The notes under the pieces: model-generated | Seen by the model: only the letters and a program-made list of their open reading frames with translations | Database searches by the model: none | Told to the model about the DNA's origin: nothing | Program-made: the position numbers and the translations under genes | Shown here: piece by piece, positions 9,980 to 19,808 of the stretch | Numbering within the stretch: position 1 is the first letter of the stretch | How the letters are laid out: each line of letters opens with the position of its first letter | Source of the DNA: Phytomonas francai | Lineage: Eukaryota; Euglenozoa; Kinetoplastea; Trypanosomatida; Trypanosomatidae | Direction of reading: 5' to 3' | Length of the DNA stretch: 64,000 bases | Assembly (NCBI GenBank): GCA_001766655.1 | Contig: MJCC01000002.1 | Location: 715,050-779,049, forward strand

Positions 9980-11488
9980 ATGCTTCAGAACAATTCATCA
10001 GATTCGAACAATGCACTCCAGCAGATTCCCAGGGATGAATTACCATCCATAATTTCACAGCCAAGCGATGATCTGCCTGAGGATACTACGCACGTCGACA
10101 TCGCTGTCCGCTCGGACGATCGTGATCCCGACGTCAGTGTGAGGGTGGTGGGCACCACGGGGCCGACTGAAGTGGGCCCCCAGCCCGCCATTGTCCGAGG
10201 AACGGTGATACGTGAGGAGGGTGAGACGCACACCCCTCATCCTCCTTCCGCTGCGAGGGAAGGCCACGGAAGCCCCATCCCAAGTGTCGTGGCGCAAGTG
10301 TTGCAGGTCGCAACAGATAAGCCAAGCTCAGAGGGTGACGCGAAACAGGGCAGCGGCGGCACCATTTTACCCGCCTCAGGCGGGAATCACACCACCGAGA
10401 TACTTGAAGCCGCCACGGTTGAGCTCTTGTTGGAGAGTGGTCGGTATATCGGTGAGATCGATCGTGGCACTAGGTTGCCTCAGGGTAAGGGATTGCTTTA
10501 CTTCAACGAAGGTGACACATATAATGGGGAGTGGCGGAATGGCATGGCAAATGGCTATGGGGAAAGATCTTATGTAAACGGGGATGTGTACCGCGGTCAA
10601 TGGGTGGATGGTAGGCGCAGTGGTCCCGGTGAATATTTCCATGTGGAGGGTCATCATTTCAAAGGGAATTATGCGAACGATGAACGTGACGGTTATGGTA
10701 TACTTGTCGCCATAAATGGTGATCGGTATGCAGGAATGTGGAGCAGAGGCCGAAAAGATGGCAAAGGAGAAGAGTTCCTGAACGATGGTCAAAAGTTTTT
10801 TGGCCAATGGCGGAACGGTAAAAAACAGGGTCGTGGTCGCCTTTATTTACCAGGCATTGCACATCCCATTTGTGGCGTTTGGAACAAGGATGATTTCTTT
10901 CGTGAGCTTACCACCAAAGAAATGGGAGATGAATTTGAGGTAGAGTTCTTGGACAACCTTGAGGGCTCACGAATGGACAGAGGGAATTCCCTCAACCAAC
11001 ATACCTTTTCTGGCCGAGACCACCCTCAGGATGCAACACACTTACAAGTAACCGAACCTGAGGGATCTTCTGGATTGGAAAGGCTCAGTTCTAGAGTTAC
11101 TGCAGGGATCTTAGGGGGCCTAGGCTTTATTGAAGATCGTCTTGAGGCTCTTGGTAGGGCATTTGAAACCGTAACTGTGTCCTCACCGCCAAACATAGAG
11201 ATGAGCGAGACTCGTTTGTCAGATCATGGGTGTTTTGGTGAAACGGCTGCTCGGGAAGGCCCCAAGTTGGGTGCATTCCCTGCGCGACGTACTGGTAATG
11301 CTGGCACTCTGGGGGCCCAAGAGGATGGTATGGCTCAATCACTGGATCTTCTTAACACAACTGAAGTAGTGAATGTTGAAAATCATACTCATGACACAGA
11401 TAGAGAAGAAGAATTGCACCCCACGCAGGACGTCCTATACGCGATGAGTCTGCAAGAAAATGAACCTTTGGACGCAGGGATGCACTAG
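9980..11488 (+). CDS. MORN-repeat protein (502 aa)
   Basis: The product starts at ATG 9980. Residues 1-150 are low-complexity and Asp/Ser/Pro/Glu-rich with no fold visible. Residues about 153-300 contain roughly six MORN repeats of about 23 residues each, recognisable by the Y.GEW.nG...G.G pattern (GDTYNGEWRNGMANGYGE, GDVYRGQWVDGRRSGPGE, GDRYAGMWSRGRKDGKGE, KFFGQWRNGKKQGRGR). The C-terminal 200 residues are acidic and disordered. MORN repeats often sit in membrane-associated or cytoskeletal scaffold proteins; in kinetoplastids MORN1 marks the flagellar-pocket collar complex. MORN1 itself consists almost entirely of repeats, so this protein with long flanks is a different family member. No catalytic domain is attached. 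Confidence 0.88.
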   Translation: MLQNNSSDSNNALQQIPRDELPSIISQPSDDLPEDTTHVDIAVRSDDRDPDVSVRVVGTTGPTEVGPQPAIVRGTVIREEGETHTPHPPSAAREGHGSPIPSVVAQVLQVATDKPSSEGDAKQGSGGTILPASGGNHTTEILEAATVELLLESGRYIGEIDRGTRLPQGKGLLYFNEGDTYNGEWRNGMANGYGERSYVNGDVYRGQWVDGRRSGPGEYFHVEGHHFKGNYANDERDGYGILVAINGDRYAGMWSRGRKDGKGEEFLNDGQKFFGQWRNGKKQGRGRLYLPGIAHPICGVWNKDDFFRELTTKEMGDEFEVEFLDNLEGSRMDRGNSLNQHTFSGRDHPQDATHLQVTEPEGSSGLERLSSRVTAGILGGLGFIEDRLEALGRAFETVTVSSPPNIEMSETRLSDHGCFGETAAREGPKLGAFPARRTGNAGTLGAQEDGMAQSLDLLNTTEVVNVENHTHDTDREEELHPTQDVLYAMSLQENEPLDAGMH

Positions 11489-11830
11489 TTTGAGAGGGTG
11501 TTGAGGAAATCCACTCTTTGAATGGGTCAAATTTGCTGATTGGTACATACAGTATCAATGAAGGTTAGTATAGTCTTTCGAAAATCAAATAACATCTTTG
11601 TCAATTCAGATTGTTTTCTGCAAGCAAATTATCACGGAAGGGTTTAGCCATTTATTATTTATCCTTAATGGTTTAAGAGATCATGAAGGAAAATCGACTT
11701 TTTTGTTCATTTTACTTGCCTCTATAGTCTTTATATTGCATTCACACCTCGTTGCTCATCTAGGGAAGGGAAAATAAAGTAAAATTCTCTGTATTTGTCT
11801 GGATTCAATATATTTTCTAGGGAGGGAGGA
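11489..11830 (+). other. Intergenic/UTR spacer
   Basis: No gene seen. The last acceptor-like AG (11819-11820, after TATTTTCT) lies only 10 bases before the ATG of the next gene. Confidence 0.6.
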
Positions 11831-13582
11831 ATGATGATTATTAGTATTTTGTCTTCGATTTTCCGCGTCCTTTTCTTGGCAGGACTTGTAACTGCGTTGG
11901 TAGGGGTGAAAAAGACACGTTTTCGTCATGTCCCGTCGCGCCGAACACGTATACCTCGTCACCACGGCGAATCGACATTATGGTTGGAGCGTCTCCTAAA
12001 TGCTATTGTCGAAATGTTATACTGTTCAGCGTTAGCAGCTGAGGGCATACATCCCACCAAGGTCAACTCTACGTCAGCGAATCCTAAATATTGTAGCACT
12101 CAGGCGAGCGACGCTGAAAAAGCTGATAGGAAAAGACATCGTCTTGAGGATATTTTTTCTTTTCTACAATATTTGTTATCCTCAGCCGAGGGAGAGAGGA
12201 GCGATCATAACAACCCTCAAGTCTCGCATGACCAGTGCTTGAGTGATGCTTCTTTACCCCATCTCACTAGTGAACTCGAAAGGGGAATTTCAAAGATCAA
12301 TACCACTGATGGTAACACTGTTCAGAATACTTTTAAACGATTATTTGATCCCAACAGGGCTCAACTAGCACCACCTCACAACGCCAACTTTTCAAGACCA
12401 CTGCCATCTCTTTCTAGCGCGGAGCATTGCAACAGCGCAGCAGAGGACCACACACGCGTACGTCCGGAACTTATTAAGCAATTCGAGGAGCGTATCAGTG
12501 CAGCACTAGAGGACCGTGGGATCGCAGCATGGGCAGAGTTCCGCATCAACGCCCTCGGGGAGAGGCTACCACGTATCAAGGCTATCCACATCCTCCACAT
12601 GAACGAATCCCACACCAATAGCAATACTCGTAACGCCATGCTCGAGATGAAGAATTCAATCACGCAGTCTATTGGATCGACAGTAGCGCCAAATACGATA
12701 GCGGGCGAAATGGGGGCTATCCCGAACCCCTACCAAGCGCAGCTGCAGCAGGATAAGGGTTTTTATGGCCACAGGCTACGCCCGAGCTCTGAAGGGGCGA
12801 GCGTGTGGGGTGGTTTCGGCGATGGTGGGGACGTCCATCCAAGCGTCGTGGTGGGGGAAGCCCCCACCACGTCGGGACACGACAGTGGGATAAAGGGGAG
12901 AGGAAATCCTAAGTTTAGTAGTGCTGGTGAGCCCGAGGAGAAAGGAGAGGCTTCGACAGGGGCGCCACGGGCCAGCGTGCGACCAACAACTCGGTCGCCA
13001 AAGCTGCGCCCTTCATCACCGATCATCGCGGGCCCGGCAAAGAGTACCACTTGCAACATACCAGACCCAACCTCGATTGAGGTAGAGCTTGAGGTGGAGT
13101 ATAGTGGGGGATTGGAGGTCTCATTGCAGGCTGATCTTTCATTTATGCGAGGCCGGCACTTACCTGTACACGTGAGTGTGGACAACATTAAGAGCCTTCG
13201 TGCTCATATGCGCGTTTTGCTTACATTACAGCTCGGATCCGCTACGATGGAGTTTCCAGGCAAGCCCTTTTTGGAAGCCACCATCTGGCTTGAGTCTGAT
13301 CCATCCTTTGACATGACCATGCATACTACCTTGACGCCATTAGGGATCAAGGACTTTTTTCTTTTCCCTTTGCTTACTAAGTTCTTTCTTTTACGTTTCT
13401 TTCGTAGTAAGATGCACCGATCGCGTGGTCCTGGCGTAACAGTAAAGGTGCCGTTGCCTAGCGGCATCGTTGACAACGGGGTTGAGCGTTGGTGCGATCG
13501 TTCTAATAGTGGGGACAATCATAATTTTAGACACGAAGACTACGATACTAGAGGTGAAGCTGGCTCAAGCATTCATAGATAA
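11831..13582 (+). CDS. Membrane-anchored SMP-domain lipid-transfer protein (TEX2/Nvj2-like)
   Basis: The first ATG of the frame is at 11831 (an upstream TTG is ignored), giving 583 residues. Residues 1-27 form a hydrophobic anchor (MMIISILSSIFRVLFLAGL). SMP-like segments follow in family order but are widely separated: LWLERLLNAIVEMLYCSA near residue 45, LIKQFEERISAALEDRGI with WAEFRINALGERLPRI near residues 215-255, and the beta-rich core from about 412 (VELEVEYSGGLEVSLQAD, LRAHMRVLLTLQLG, PFLEATIWLESDPSFDM) with LGIKDFFLFPLLTKFFLL near 520. SMP domains form hydrophobic tunnels that move lipids at ER contact sites. The low-complexity inserts at about 90-210 and 285-405 are unusual; split SMP domains are known in TEX2. 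Location at an ER contact site is inferred. Confidence 0.72.
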   Translation: MMIISILSSIFRVLFLAGLVTALVGVKKTRFRHVPSRRTRIPRHHGESTLWLERLLNAIVEMLYCSALAAEGIHPTKVNSTSANPKYCSTQASDAEKADRKRHRLEDIFSFLQYLLSSAEGERSDHNNPQVSHDQCLSDASLPHLTSELERGISKINTTDGNTVQNTFKRLFDPNRAQLAPPHNANFSRPLPSLSSAEHCNSAAEDHTRVRPELIKQFEERISAALEDRGIAAWAEFRINALGERLPRIKAIHILHMNESHTNSNTRNAMLEMKNSITQSIGSTVAPNTIAGEMGAIPNPYQAQLQQDKGFYGHRLRPSSEGASVWGGFGDGGDVHPSVVVGEAPTTSGHDSGIKGRGNPKFSSAGEPEEKGEASTGAPRASVRPTTRSPKLRPSSPIIAGPAKSTTCNIPDPTSIEVELEVEYSGGLEVSLQADLSFMRGRHLPVHVSVDNIKSLRAHMRVLLTLQLGSATMEFPGKPFLEATIWLESDPSFDMTMHTTLTPLGIKDFFLFPLLTKFFLLRFFRSKMHRSRGPGVTVKVPLPSGIVDNGVERWCDRSNSGDNHNFRHEDYDTRGEAGSSIHR

Positions 13583-15163
<1,581 letters not shown>

Positions 15164-15701
15164 GGCAACCACGTTCCCTCCACTTCTGACTTTTGATCTT
15201 GAGCTGAGGCATGAAGTAGATCCTTGTTGATATAAGGGGAAGATGTGAGTCACTCAAAGAACATAGTAAGAAGGAAAATTCGTTCTTTTTGTTCTTGTAC
15301 CTCAACGGTGTTGGCTAAAGACAAGGGGCAATTTCTGACCAGCGAGTAACGATAGTGTTGGGGCTATTTAGGATGTCTCTCGATCTAAACCAGTTTTGTT
15401 GTGGTATGTTGCACTATTCTGATTACTAAACGAGAAATAAGTAGGACCAAGAACGATATTCATCATAAAATTCTCTGTATCCCCTTAAGTAATTTTCATT
15501 AAGAACTTTGAGATTTTCAAATAATCCCTTGCGGTAGCGAAGACATAAATCTTTTTTTTTTAGAATCATTTCTTCTAACTGTTGTATGCATGTTCAATTA
15601 GATTTACTCACTTATTTTCTAAAGAACATTTCTTCTGTTCTATTTAATGTAGGAATTGCAGTCAACAACGCAATTTGCAGTGAAATAAATTAACAGAGAC
15701 T
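15164..15701 (+). other. Intergenic/UTR spacer with trans-splice signal
   Basis: No gene seen. A T-run (about 15552-15561) and a second pyrimidine stretch (15628-15645) precede the AG at 15651-15652. Confidence 0.6.
15628..15652 (+). promoter_or_regulatory. Polypyrimidine tract and spliced-leader acceptor AG
   Basis: TTTCTTCTGTTCTATTT-type tract ends in GTAG at 15649-15652, leaving a 49-base leader before the ATG at 15702. Inferred from sequence only. Confidence 0.5.
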
Positions 15702-18700
15702 ATGCCAAAAAATGGTTATCCACGCATGTCACACTTTCCCAAGGATCCATTTGTGATGCGCCGCCGTCTGCCGTCTATTCTCCTAGACAGTTGGGAGTTC
15801 CGCAAGATCGCATCTGAAGGTTCTGTGCTACCCAACGCGCTACTTTCTTGCGATGTGGACGAGGACGGTATAGAGGAGATAATCATCGGTACCACAGAGG
15901 GCTACGTGTTAGTTGTAAAGCCCAACCTCCGTGTCTTCGACCTTGTTCACACCATGACCGCGACCATCGCGATAGTTATGTATTCTAAAGCGCTTCGCCA
16001 GTTAGTTCTTGTAACCCTGGAAGGCCAATGTGAGGTCTGGAATGACTTCCTTGTCACAACCCGCAGCGGCAGCCGGGTGGAGGCCAAAAAGGATAAAGAG
16101 AACACGAGCAAGACTCTTGTTGACGCTGCAGAGTATGACTTAAATAGGGGGGACTGGACTAGTGAAAGCAAGCTGCAGGGCAATGACTCGCATACGCTGT
16201 GCCAGCCCCAAAGGGCACAGAAACCTTCCAAGGTATTCCACGTCCCCTCAAACTGTATGTGCGGTGACATCGTGGTAGAGGGTGACGCGAGCCGGCTTTT
16301 TCTTGGCTCATATGATTGCCACTTGTACATTTATGATCTCTGCTCCGGTGCGTGTGAGCTCTTCATATTTATGCATCACGCTGTCACTTCACTGAAGTGC
16401 TTTTCATTTCCAGTCGGTCTTGACCTTTTGTGTTCTTCTCTTCCCTCAGAAAATGTGAATGGAAGCATTCACGACTCAGATCCCAAGGTTGACCAATCAA
16501 CTTTTCCCAAAGGAAAAGGCAACGCCCCGGGGGCCACGAATAATTCTCATAGTGATGAAAATGAGGAAGTAGGTCAGTTACCTGATTTATCGCAACATTT
16601 ATCAGTTCCACTTTTATTTGTAGCAACAATGCATAGCCTTGTGTTGTTTCCTGCATCCCTCAGCACACTTCGAAGTTCTCAGGACAGGGGAAATGAATCA
16701 AACAAACCGCTTGTGCTTGCCAATGGGTTTGGTATGCGGTATAACGTGAACTCATGGCGCAGCCCACGACACCAGCAGGAGTTCACTAACTCTGGAGTGA
16801 ATTCTAAAGACAAGTCTAGAAATCCTCTCTGGTGTGATGCACGTGGAGAAGCTAAACAGACAGGTGGAGGTGAAATTGACAACGAGGGGATGGATCGGCC
16901 TAGCACACGACCCCAGGCTCGATCGTCTCGGTTGTCTCAAACCAAGAGACATTCCACTTCCTTACTCTACCCCACCACTTCGTCTGCTATTTCTTTGGAT
17001 TTTTATCAAGCAACCCAGGGGTCTGGCCATAGCAACAATAACAAAGATAGTGCTTCTAGTATATTAAACAACGAAAATCTCAAAGTCGTTAACGAAATTC
17101 CGGGGACTTTGCCGATCGATGCTGCACCATCGATCGCTCTTATTTACCCCCTTTGGTTTGTTGTTATTCGTTGGCACTTACTTGAATCTCAAAAGATCCC
17201 TAACCTTGAGGCGCTCTTTCGGTTTCCTGCGCATTCACATCGAGGCCATTTTCCTGGGACAGGCGTCCTGCGAACGGTTCCCACGCATTATACAGAACTT
17301 TTTAAATATGGGCATTACGGGGCTAAAGACAAGTATTTAGATTCGGAAGATACCTCTTTTGTGTCGTTTCCACCGTCTTGCTCTTCCTCATCTTCACTTT
17401 ACGCCACAGTGGACTTGTCCGAATTAGATGACAACGATGAGGGGGACAATACCCAGGGGGAGAAGGAAGTATACCACGCTTATGTCGCTTCCTCGGCAAA
17501 TGACAACCAATACCTATCTGCGGCTGAGGGTCATTATGGCCTTTCTGTGAATAATCCCCCGCATTCTGTCCCTAGTAACTTTGCTTGCGTTGAAACCCAA
17601 AATTCAACGTCTCTGTTGCACCCAGATAGCGAAACTCGTTCTCCATTTCAAGGGACCCTTGCCCACTCTATGCACAGCCCCGATCCATCGCCATCTTCCC
17701 ATGTTGTTTCCGGCTTACCGATCAAAGAGACAGAGGTGTCATGTTGTGCCTCTACCGAGGCCGCAGCACCAGAAAGAAGAGTCTATTCGAGAGGAATTTC
17801 CGAACATCAGGCGGGGTTTCCTAACATTCCGTCAACTCAGTTGTCTCACCTCTGCCGCAGTAAAATTGTTAATTGTATTCATTCGCCTGTGTTTGTAGAC
17901 GTATCGGTCGACAGATTTTCCATAATTCTGGTGGCCGCCCGCGAAGACGGCCGTGTGTGTGTCTTACAACTCACAAGTGACCGTTCCAAAGCGGATCCGG
18001 CGACGGCAGGGGATACGGAGCAGAGCAGCATTGGCTCAAGCGATTATTTCTCCCATTGTACCAACAGGAAGACGCAGGAGTCGGGCCATCGGTTTGAGAG
18101 ATTGCAACGCATCCTGAGTTTGGCTTCACTGGATCAAAAACAGCACGAGTGTCAGCGTTCAGAGCAACTAATCCCCTCACGAAGGGCCCTTCCATGCAAT
18201 AAAGTACGAATACCCTTTCCCACTAAAAAGGATGCCAATATGGGTACCACCGCTGGAACTATTGGTTACGTTGGTGGCTTACCGTCGGAATCCGCGACTC
18301 AGTCCGATTTTAAATTTAGTAATTCTTCTTTAACTGGGCAGGTTGGCAGGGTTTATTCTCTTGTGGTTGGGGACGACCCCAGTGCATACAATGAGGTTGG
18401 AGGGCAGAGAGGAAGTCAGCCTTCACACATTGAACTCGACACCAGGGCTGCACTACCCAATATGGCGACACCAAGGGAACTTGGAACTCAGACGGACATT
18501 TTACTACGTGTTGAGTGTCTGTGGGCGGGGATTCTGGATGGACCTTTGGTCCAGAACACTTGCGTTTTTCACGTGGCAGAAGATGCTGTCCGTGTTGTAC
18601 TCGTGTCAGCCACTGGGAAGTGCTACACCATCGACCCGACAGCTGGCGCGGCGGTGGAGTGCTCCGTATCCGTGGACTGCAGCTCCTTTACCCTGATCAA

Positions 18701-19436
18701 GGAACCGATCACGACAGCCTCGGATGAAAATAGCCAAGCAATGGGGGCACACCCACTGCAGTCATCTTTCTCTTCTATGCACGGTTCTTTGTTGCCCGCT
18801 TTTGGCGATACTGCCGCCGTTCTGGCGCATACAATGTCATCTTTTTCTTCAAAAAAAGCTTATGGAAGTCCTTTCGATGTCACGGAGCGTGCTGGGAGGG
18901 TGGGCAACAGCTCTCATTATCCCAAGTTTGCGTGTGGTGCCCCTAGGTATTTGATCAGGATTGTGTGCGCAAGTGTCGACGAATTGTGCATTTATTCGAC
19001 TAGCGGGGTCTATTCTGCCTCTACGTATCCTTCACCGCATGCGCTGCCGTCGCCACTTTCGAATGAATTTCTGTCTGCGCCAGAGTTTGGAAGGAGTGGT
19101 GAGTGTATGAACATTGGAGGAATTCATTCTTGTCTAACGCAGCCAGGCCTCTCGTGCGCTCCGCGGAGCTTAAGCCATTTATACCGTCACTCTTATGGGA
19201 TAAATGATGAGTTTGGGAACCTTGCTGATGAGGTCGAGCGTGCTTTGTTGTTGGAGTTGGGGACAACTTTGAAGGAGTTAGATTCTAAGCAGGAGGGGCT
19301 GGATAACCCTAATAATTTTGGTCAGGATGAGATTAAGGATGCAGAGGATCTCATCTTTTATGCGAGACAGGTGCTGACAAGAGGCTACAACACAGTGGAG
19401 TGGTTGCTCCTAAGCAACCTAGAAAGAAGCGTATGA
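15702..19436 (+). CDS. ITFG2-like FG-GAP/beta-propeller protein with long disordered inserts (1244 aa)
   Basis: The ATG is at 15702. The N-terminus (residues 25-110) shows FG-GAP/propeller repeats: ALLSCDVDEDGIEEIIIGTT, EGYVLVVKPN and LRQLVLVTLEGQCEVWNDF. The first is the calcium-loop-like D-D-G-EEI-GT pattern of ITFG2-type repeats. Further blades appear at about residues 180-225 (CGDIVVEGDASRLFLGSYD, HLYIYDL), 305-320, and after residue 720 (FSIILVAAREDGRVCVLQL) to about 1110. Between blades lie long Ser/Asn/Gly-rich stretches with no visible fold. ITFG2 in animals is a subunit of KICSTOR, which holds GATOR1 at lysosomes to restrain TORC1; it is about 450 residues, so this homologue is almost three times longer. 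The repeat family is fairly clear; the KICSTOR role is an inference from the N-terminal similarity. Confidence 0.65.
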   Translation: MPKNGYPRMSHFPKDPFVMRRRLPSILLDSWEFRKIASEGSVLPNALLSCDVDEDGIEEIIIGTTEGYVLVVKPNLRVFDLVHTMTATIAIVMYSKALRQLVLVTLEGQCEVWNDFLVTTRSGSRVEAKKDKENTSKTLVDAAEYDLNRGDWTSESKLQGNDSHTLCQPQRAQKPSKVFHVPSNCMCGDIVVEGDASRLFLGSYDCHLYIYDLCSGACELFIFMHHAVTSLKCFSFPVGLDLLCSSLPSENVNGSIHDSDPKVDQSTFPKGKGNAPGATNNSHSDENEEVGQLPDLSQHLSVPLLFVATMHSLVLFPASLSTLRSSQDRGNESNKPLVLANGFGMRYNVNSWRSPRHQQEFTNSGVNSKDKSRNPLWCDARGEAKQTGGGEIDNEGMDRPSTRPQARSSRLSQTKRHSTSLLYPTTSSAISLDFYQATQGSGHSNNNKDSASSILNNENLKVVNEIPGTLPIDAAPSIALIYPLWFVVIRWHLLESQKIPNLEALFRFPAHSHRGHFPGTGVLRTVPTHYTELFKYGHYGAKDKYLDSEDTSFVSFPPSCSSSSSLYATVDLSELDDNDEGDNTQGEKEVYHAYVASSANDNQYLSAAEGHYGLSVNNPPHSVPSNFACVETQNSTSLLHPDSETRSPFQGTLAHSMHSPDPSPSSHVVSGLPIKETEVSCCASTEAAAPERRVYSRGISEHQAGFPNIPSTQLSHLCRSKIVNCIHSPVFVDVSVDRFSIILVAAREDGRVCVLQLTSDRSKADPATAGDTEQSSIGSSDYFSHCTNRKTQESGHRFERLQRILSLASLDQKQHECQRSEQLIPSRRALPCNKVRIPFPTKKDANMGTTAGTIGYVGGLPSESATQSDFKFSNSSLTGQVGRVYSLVVGDDPSAYNEVGGQRGSQPSHIELDTRAALPNMATPRELGTQTDILLRVECLWAGILDGPLVQNTCVFHVAEDAVRVVLVSATGKCYTIDPTAGAAVECSVSVDCSSFTLIKEPITTASDENSQAMGAHPLQSSFSSMHGSLLPAFGDTAAVLAHTMSSFSSKKAYGSPFDVTERAGRVGNSSHYPKFACGAPRYLIRIVCASVDELCIYSTSGVYSASTYPSPHALPSPLSNEFLSAPEFGRSGECMNIGGIHSCLTQPGLSCAPRSLSHLYRHSYGINDEFGNLADEVERALLLELGTTLKELDSKQEGLDNPNNFGQDEIKDAEDLIFYARQVLTRGYNTVEWLLLSNLERSV

Positions 19437-19635
19437 CAAGGAAACCAGTATGCTATGCTTTTAAGGAAGGCAACTTCTCCACGCATTCTCATTCCAAAGG
19501 AAGGAGTTCCTTAGCCTACCCCTGTAATGCTGTATAAACCCCAACCTACTTTTCAATCCTTCGAAAGGGAATGACTTTTCTTTCCTTGCTTTTGCCTTCC
19601 ACAAAGTCAGGCATCGTAAGTAGGAATACCTTGCA

Positions 19636-19706
19636 TTTCTTTCCCTTTCCTCCATATTTCCCTCTGATAATTATTTACATTACTGTTGTTATTTTCCCTT
19701 GTGTAG
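19636..19706 (+). promoter_or_regulatory. Pyrimidine-rich tract and likely spliced-leader acceptor AG
   Basis: Two TTTCCCTTTCC-like stretches are followed by GTGTAG at 19701-19706. Use of this AG would give a leader of about 100 bases that includes the TA repeat. The alternative acceptor, AG 19799-19800 at the repeat's end, would leave only 8 bases. Confidence 0.4.
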
Positions 19707-19756
19707 TTATCGTTTTTTATTTACTCTTCCTTCTCTGCTTTGGGACAAAGAGATTG

Positions 19757-19758
<2 letters not shown>

Positions 19759-19799
<41 letters not shown>
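19759..19799 (+). repeat. (TA)n dinucleotide microsatellite
   Basis: About 20 uninterrupted AT units end 9 bases before the kinesin ATG. The tract probably lies in the 5' UTR and is likely to be length-polymorphic. Confidence 0.9.
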
Positions 19800-19804
<5 letters not shown>

Positions 19805-19808
19805 CAAA

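Larger units (their letters stand above)
19437..19808 (+). other. Intergenic/5' UTR spacer with (TA)n
   Basis: No gene seen. It holds a pyrimidine-rich region (19570-19700), an acceptor-like AG at 19705-19706 and a TA microsatellite directly upstream of the kinesin start. Confidence 0.65.
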
